From NCBI RefSeq assembly GCF_003515065.1, contig NZ_QXGH01000013.1:124001-188000 (forward strand): 64,000 bases of DNA. Reading direction: 5' to 3'. This DNA is from Nocardioides immobilis. GTDB lineage: Bacteria; Actinomycetota; Actinomycetes; Propionibacteriales; Nocardioidaceae. A program made the position numbers and the translations under genes. This document shows positions 61,818-64,000 of this stretch, piece by piece (positions within the stretch are counted from its first letter, which is position 1; each line of letters starts with the position of its first letter). The notes under the pieces are model-generated. The model made no database searches and had not been told where the DNA came from. It worked only from the letters and a program-made list of their open reading frames with translations.

Positions 61818-63319
61818 GCCCGGCTCGCCTCGGTGGCGGGAGCGGAGATCTCGCGCTTGAGGATCTTGCCGGTGGGGCCCTTCGGCAGCGCGTCGACGAA
61901 CCAGACGACGCGCGGATACTTGTACGGCGCCACCTGGTCCTTCACGAACGCGCGGATCTCCTCCTCGGTCGCCGTCGCTCCGTCGCGGAGGGCGACCGCG
62001 GCCGCGACCTCCTCGCCGAGCTCCGGGTGCGGGATGCCGATGACGGCCGCCTCGGCGACCGCGGGGTGCTCGTAGAGGACCTCCTCGACCTCGCGGGGGT
62101 AGATGTTGAAGCCGCCGCGGATCACCAGGTCCTTCACCCGGTCGACGACGTAGAAGAAGCCGTCCTCGTCGGTGCGTCCCATGTCACCGGTGCGGAACCA
62201 GCCGTCGGCCGAGAGCACGTCGGCGGTGGCCTCCGGCTTGCGCCAGTAGCCCCTCATCACGTTGTGGCCCCGGATCGCGATCTCGCCCACCTCGCCGACC
62301 GGCAGCGCGGTGCCGTCGGGGTTGATGACCTGCATCTCGACCCCCGTCACCGGCGTGCCGATCGAGCCGGGCTTGCGCTCGCGGTCGGGCTTGTTGAAGG
62401 ACGCGACGGGGGAGGTCTCCGACAGGCCGTAGCCCTCGAGGATCGGGCAGCCGAACCGCTCCTCGAACCGGTGCAGCACCTCGACCGGGAGCGCGGCGCC
62501 GCCCGACACGCAGACCCGGAGGTTCGGCAGGTCCGGGGCGTCGGTGAGGCCGAGCAGCGCGGCGTACATCGTCGGGACGCCGGCGAAGACCGTGGCGCCG
62601 TACGTCGCGAGCTGCTCGGCGGCCGCCGCCGCGTCGAACCGCGGCAGCAGGAGCAGCGTCGCGCCCGTCGACAGCGCGGTGTTGAGGGTGCAGGTCTGGC
62701 CGAAGGAGTGGAAGAGGGGGAGCCCGCCGAAGACGACGTCGTCCGCGGTCAGCTGCAGCAGGTCGGACTGGGTGACCTCGACGTTGCGGGCCAGGTTGAC
62801 GTGGGTGAGCTCGGCGCCCTTCGGCTGGCCCGTGGTGCCCGACGTGTAGAGGAGGACAGCGGTGTCGTCCGCGTCGCGGTCGACGATGCCGTCGACCGGT
62901 TCGTGCTGGGCGACGAGCTCACCGAAGGTCGCCGGGGCGACGGTGACGACCGTGACGCCGGAGGTGCGCTCGGCGCCTTCCTGCGCCTCGGCGGCGGCTC
63001 CCTCCCACGCGAAGATCAGACGGGCGCCGGAGTCGGCGAGGTAGTAGGAGACCTCGCGCGCCTTGAGCAGCGGGTTCATCGGTACGACGACGCCGCCCGC
63101 GCGCAGGATGCCGTAGTAGACCGCAGCGAACTGGGGGAGGTTGGGCATCATCACGGCGACCCGGTCGCCGGGCTCGAAGCCGTGGGCGGCCAGCAGGCCG
63201 GCGACGCGCGCGCTGGCGTCGGCGACGTCGCCGTAGCTCACGGTGAGCTCGCCGAACCGCAGGGCCACGGCGTCGGGCTGGCGCTGGGCGGTGTCGAGGA
63301 AGAGCTGGGAGAGATTCAT
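61814..63319 (-). CDS. long-chain acyl-CoA ligase (FadD type)
   Basis: A 501-residue AMP-forming ligase: P-loop LLYTSGTTGQPKGAELTH, GYGLSETSPVASFN, TGDMGRTDEDGFFYVVDRVKDLVIRGGFNIYP, and catalytic Lys in GPTGKILKRE. It activates fatty acids to acyl-CoA, which can be oxidised or diverted to PHA by the coupled phaC. AAGGA lies five bases before the ATG at 63319. It is the first gene of the operon. Confidence 0.92.
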   Translation of the reverse strand: MNLSQLFLDTAQRQPDAVALRFGELTVSYGDVADASARVAGLLAAHGFEPGDRVAVMMPNLPQFAAVYYGILRAGGVVVPMNPLLKAREVSYYLADSGARLIFAWEGAAAEAQEGAERTSGVTVVTVAPATFGELVAQHEPVDGIVDRDADDTAVLLYTSGTTGQPKGAELTHVNLARNVEVTQSDLLQLTADDVVFGGLPLFHSFGQTCTLNTALSTGATLLLLPRFDAAAAAEQLATYGATVFAGVPTMYAALLGLTDAPDLPNLRVCVSGGAALPVEVLHRFEERFGCPILEGYGLSETSPVASFNKPDRERKPGSIGTPVTGVEMQVINPDGTALPVGEVGEIAIRGHNVMRGYWRKPEATADVLSADGWFRTGDMGRTDEDGFFYVVDRVKDLVIRGGFNIYPREVEEVLYEHPAVAEAAVIGIPHPELGEEVAAAVALRDGATATEEEIRAFVKDQVAPYKYPRVVWFVDALPKGPTGKILKREISAPATEASRA

Positions 63320-63440
63320 CGTGTTCCTTGCTGGGGTGGCGGGGACAGCTCCACTCTCGGGGCTCACCGGCCCCGGGCGCTTCGGCCGGACGCACCGACT
63401 TCTGCCCGCCCCGCTGTGCACACGCACAATCGGCGCTACG

Positions 63441-64000
63441 GTGACCGGCGTGCGGGAACGTGAGGTCGCCCCCGAGGTGCGGTCCCTGAGTCGGCGGCTG
63501 CTGCCGGACGCCGAGGGCCTCGGCACCCGGATGGCGGAGCGGATCTGCGCGGAGATCCCGGTCTACGCCGAGGGCGAGCTGCTGACCTTCGACCAGCTCG
63601 CCGACTCGTGCGCGCACAACATCCGCTACATCCTCGGCATCCTCGCCGGAGACCCGTCGACGAGCCTCGACACCCCCCGCGCGACCGGCGCGGCGCGGGC
63701 GGGTCAGGGCGTGCCGTACGACGCCGTGCTCCAGGCGTTCCGGATCGGCGGCCGCTACATCTGGGAGCTGCTCGTCGAGCACGCGCCGCCCGACGAGCAC
63801 GACGTGCTCCTGCTGGCCGCCGCGGACGTCTGGTCCGTCAGTGACGACCTGTCGGACCACGTCACCGATGCCTACCGCCGGGCCCTCGCGGACCGGGCCC
63901 GACGGGATGGTCAGATGCGGGCGGTCCTGGTGGGCGCCCTGCTCGACGGGGACGAGGCGCCGGAGTACGTGTTCGAGGCGGCGCGTGTGCTCAACCTCGA
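63441..64000 (+). CDS. PucR-type regulator, 3' end outside window
   Basis: An open frame from GTG 63441 (or GTG 63450) to the window edge, about 186 residues. The helical N-terminal domain (MAERICAEIPVYAEGELLTFDQLADSCAHNIRYIL, DAVLQAFRIGGRYIWELL) is of the RsbRD-like type seen in the regulator at 41244. The PucR HTH would lie beyond the window. It is divergent from fadD-phaC-phaZ across a 121-bp gap and may control that operon. Confidence 0.75.
   Translation, partial: MTGVREREVAPEVRSLSRRLLPDAEGLGTRMAERICAEIPVYAEGELLTFDQLADSCAHNIRYILGILAGDPSTSLDTPRATGAARAGQGVPYDAVLQAFRIGGRYIWELLVEHAPPDEHDVLLLAAADVWSVSDDLSDHVTDAYRRALADRARRDGQMRAVLVGALLDGDEAPEYVFEAARVLNL

Overview
The window is a high-GC actinobacterial chromosome segment. 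Several gene families point to a soil actinobacterium of the Nocardioidaceae type: mycothiol-dependent DinB-like enzymes, a SigE-family ECF sigma factor with its membrane partner, mycobacterial-type EtfD and FadE5 homologues, a DesA3-type desaturase with its ferredoxin reductase, PucR-type regulators and large LuxR/AAA regulators. The family assignment is an inference from gene content; no rRNA or species marker is present.

Layout. 1-6.8 kb: end of a choice-of-anchor P surface protein, a secreted metal-hydrolase-like protein, and the membrane Fe-S protein EtfD with an unusual repeat tail. 6.9-11.4 kb: an ABC transporter plus two-component operon, then a GAF/LuxR regulator. 11.4-16.2 kb: a frameshifted acyl-CoA synthetase, a DUF885 protein, and a collapsed sigma factor/PASTA-protein pair. 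16.2-24.3 kb: a ribbon-helix-helix/DUF4097 operon with a phased operator, an iron-box-controlled siderophore protein, dcd, an SGNH hydrolase, tRNA-Gly(CCC), a SigE-type sigma factor with its membrane partner, and an NTF2-like gene behind a KstR-like box. 24.3-32.4 kb: an Rrf2 regulator, a FadE5-type acyl-CoA dehydrogenase, a lysine/arginine exporter with its LysR regulator, and assorted enzymes. 32.4-35.8 kb: a membrane nucleotide cyclase and a CRP-family regulator flanked by two tiny secreted CxxxC peptides that share promoter architecture. 35.9-38.7 kb: an enoyl-CoA hydratase and a group of gene relics around two secreted proteins. 38.7-47.6 kb: desaturase and reductase, PucR regulator, secreted peptidase, amidohydrolase and two CitE/HpcH-type lyases. 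47.7-58.2 kb: two LuxR/AAA regulators bracketing an operon of unrecognised repeat proteins, including two Tat-exported Gly-rich paralogues. 58.2-64 kb: small enzymes, a fadD-phaC-phaZ operon, and a truncated PucR-type regulator.

How the genes may work together. Lipid metabolism recurs: acyl-CoA activation, FadE5-type dehydrogenation, EtfD electron transfer, hydratase, desaturase, and polyhydroxyalkanoate synthesis and mobilisation. Three of these genes (etfD, the fadE5-type gene, the hydratase) carry the same 14-bp operator over their promoters, which suggests one regulon whose regulator is not in the window. The most novel-looking module is the cyclase/CRP pair. Both flanking mini-peptide genes have an identically spaced TGTCG-N6-TGACA-N19-GACAGAC block, and the cyclase carries a non-canonical Gln/Asn substrate-specifying pair.
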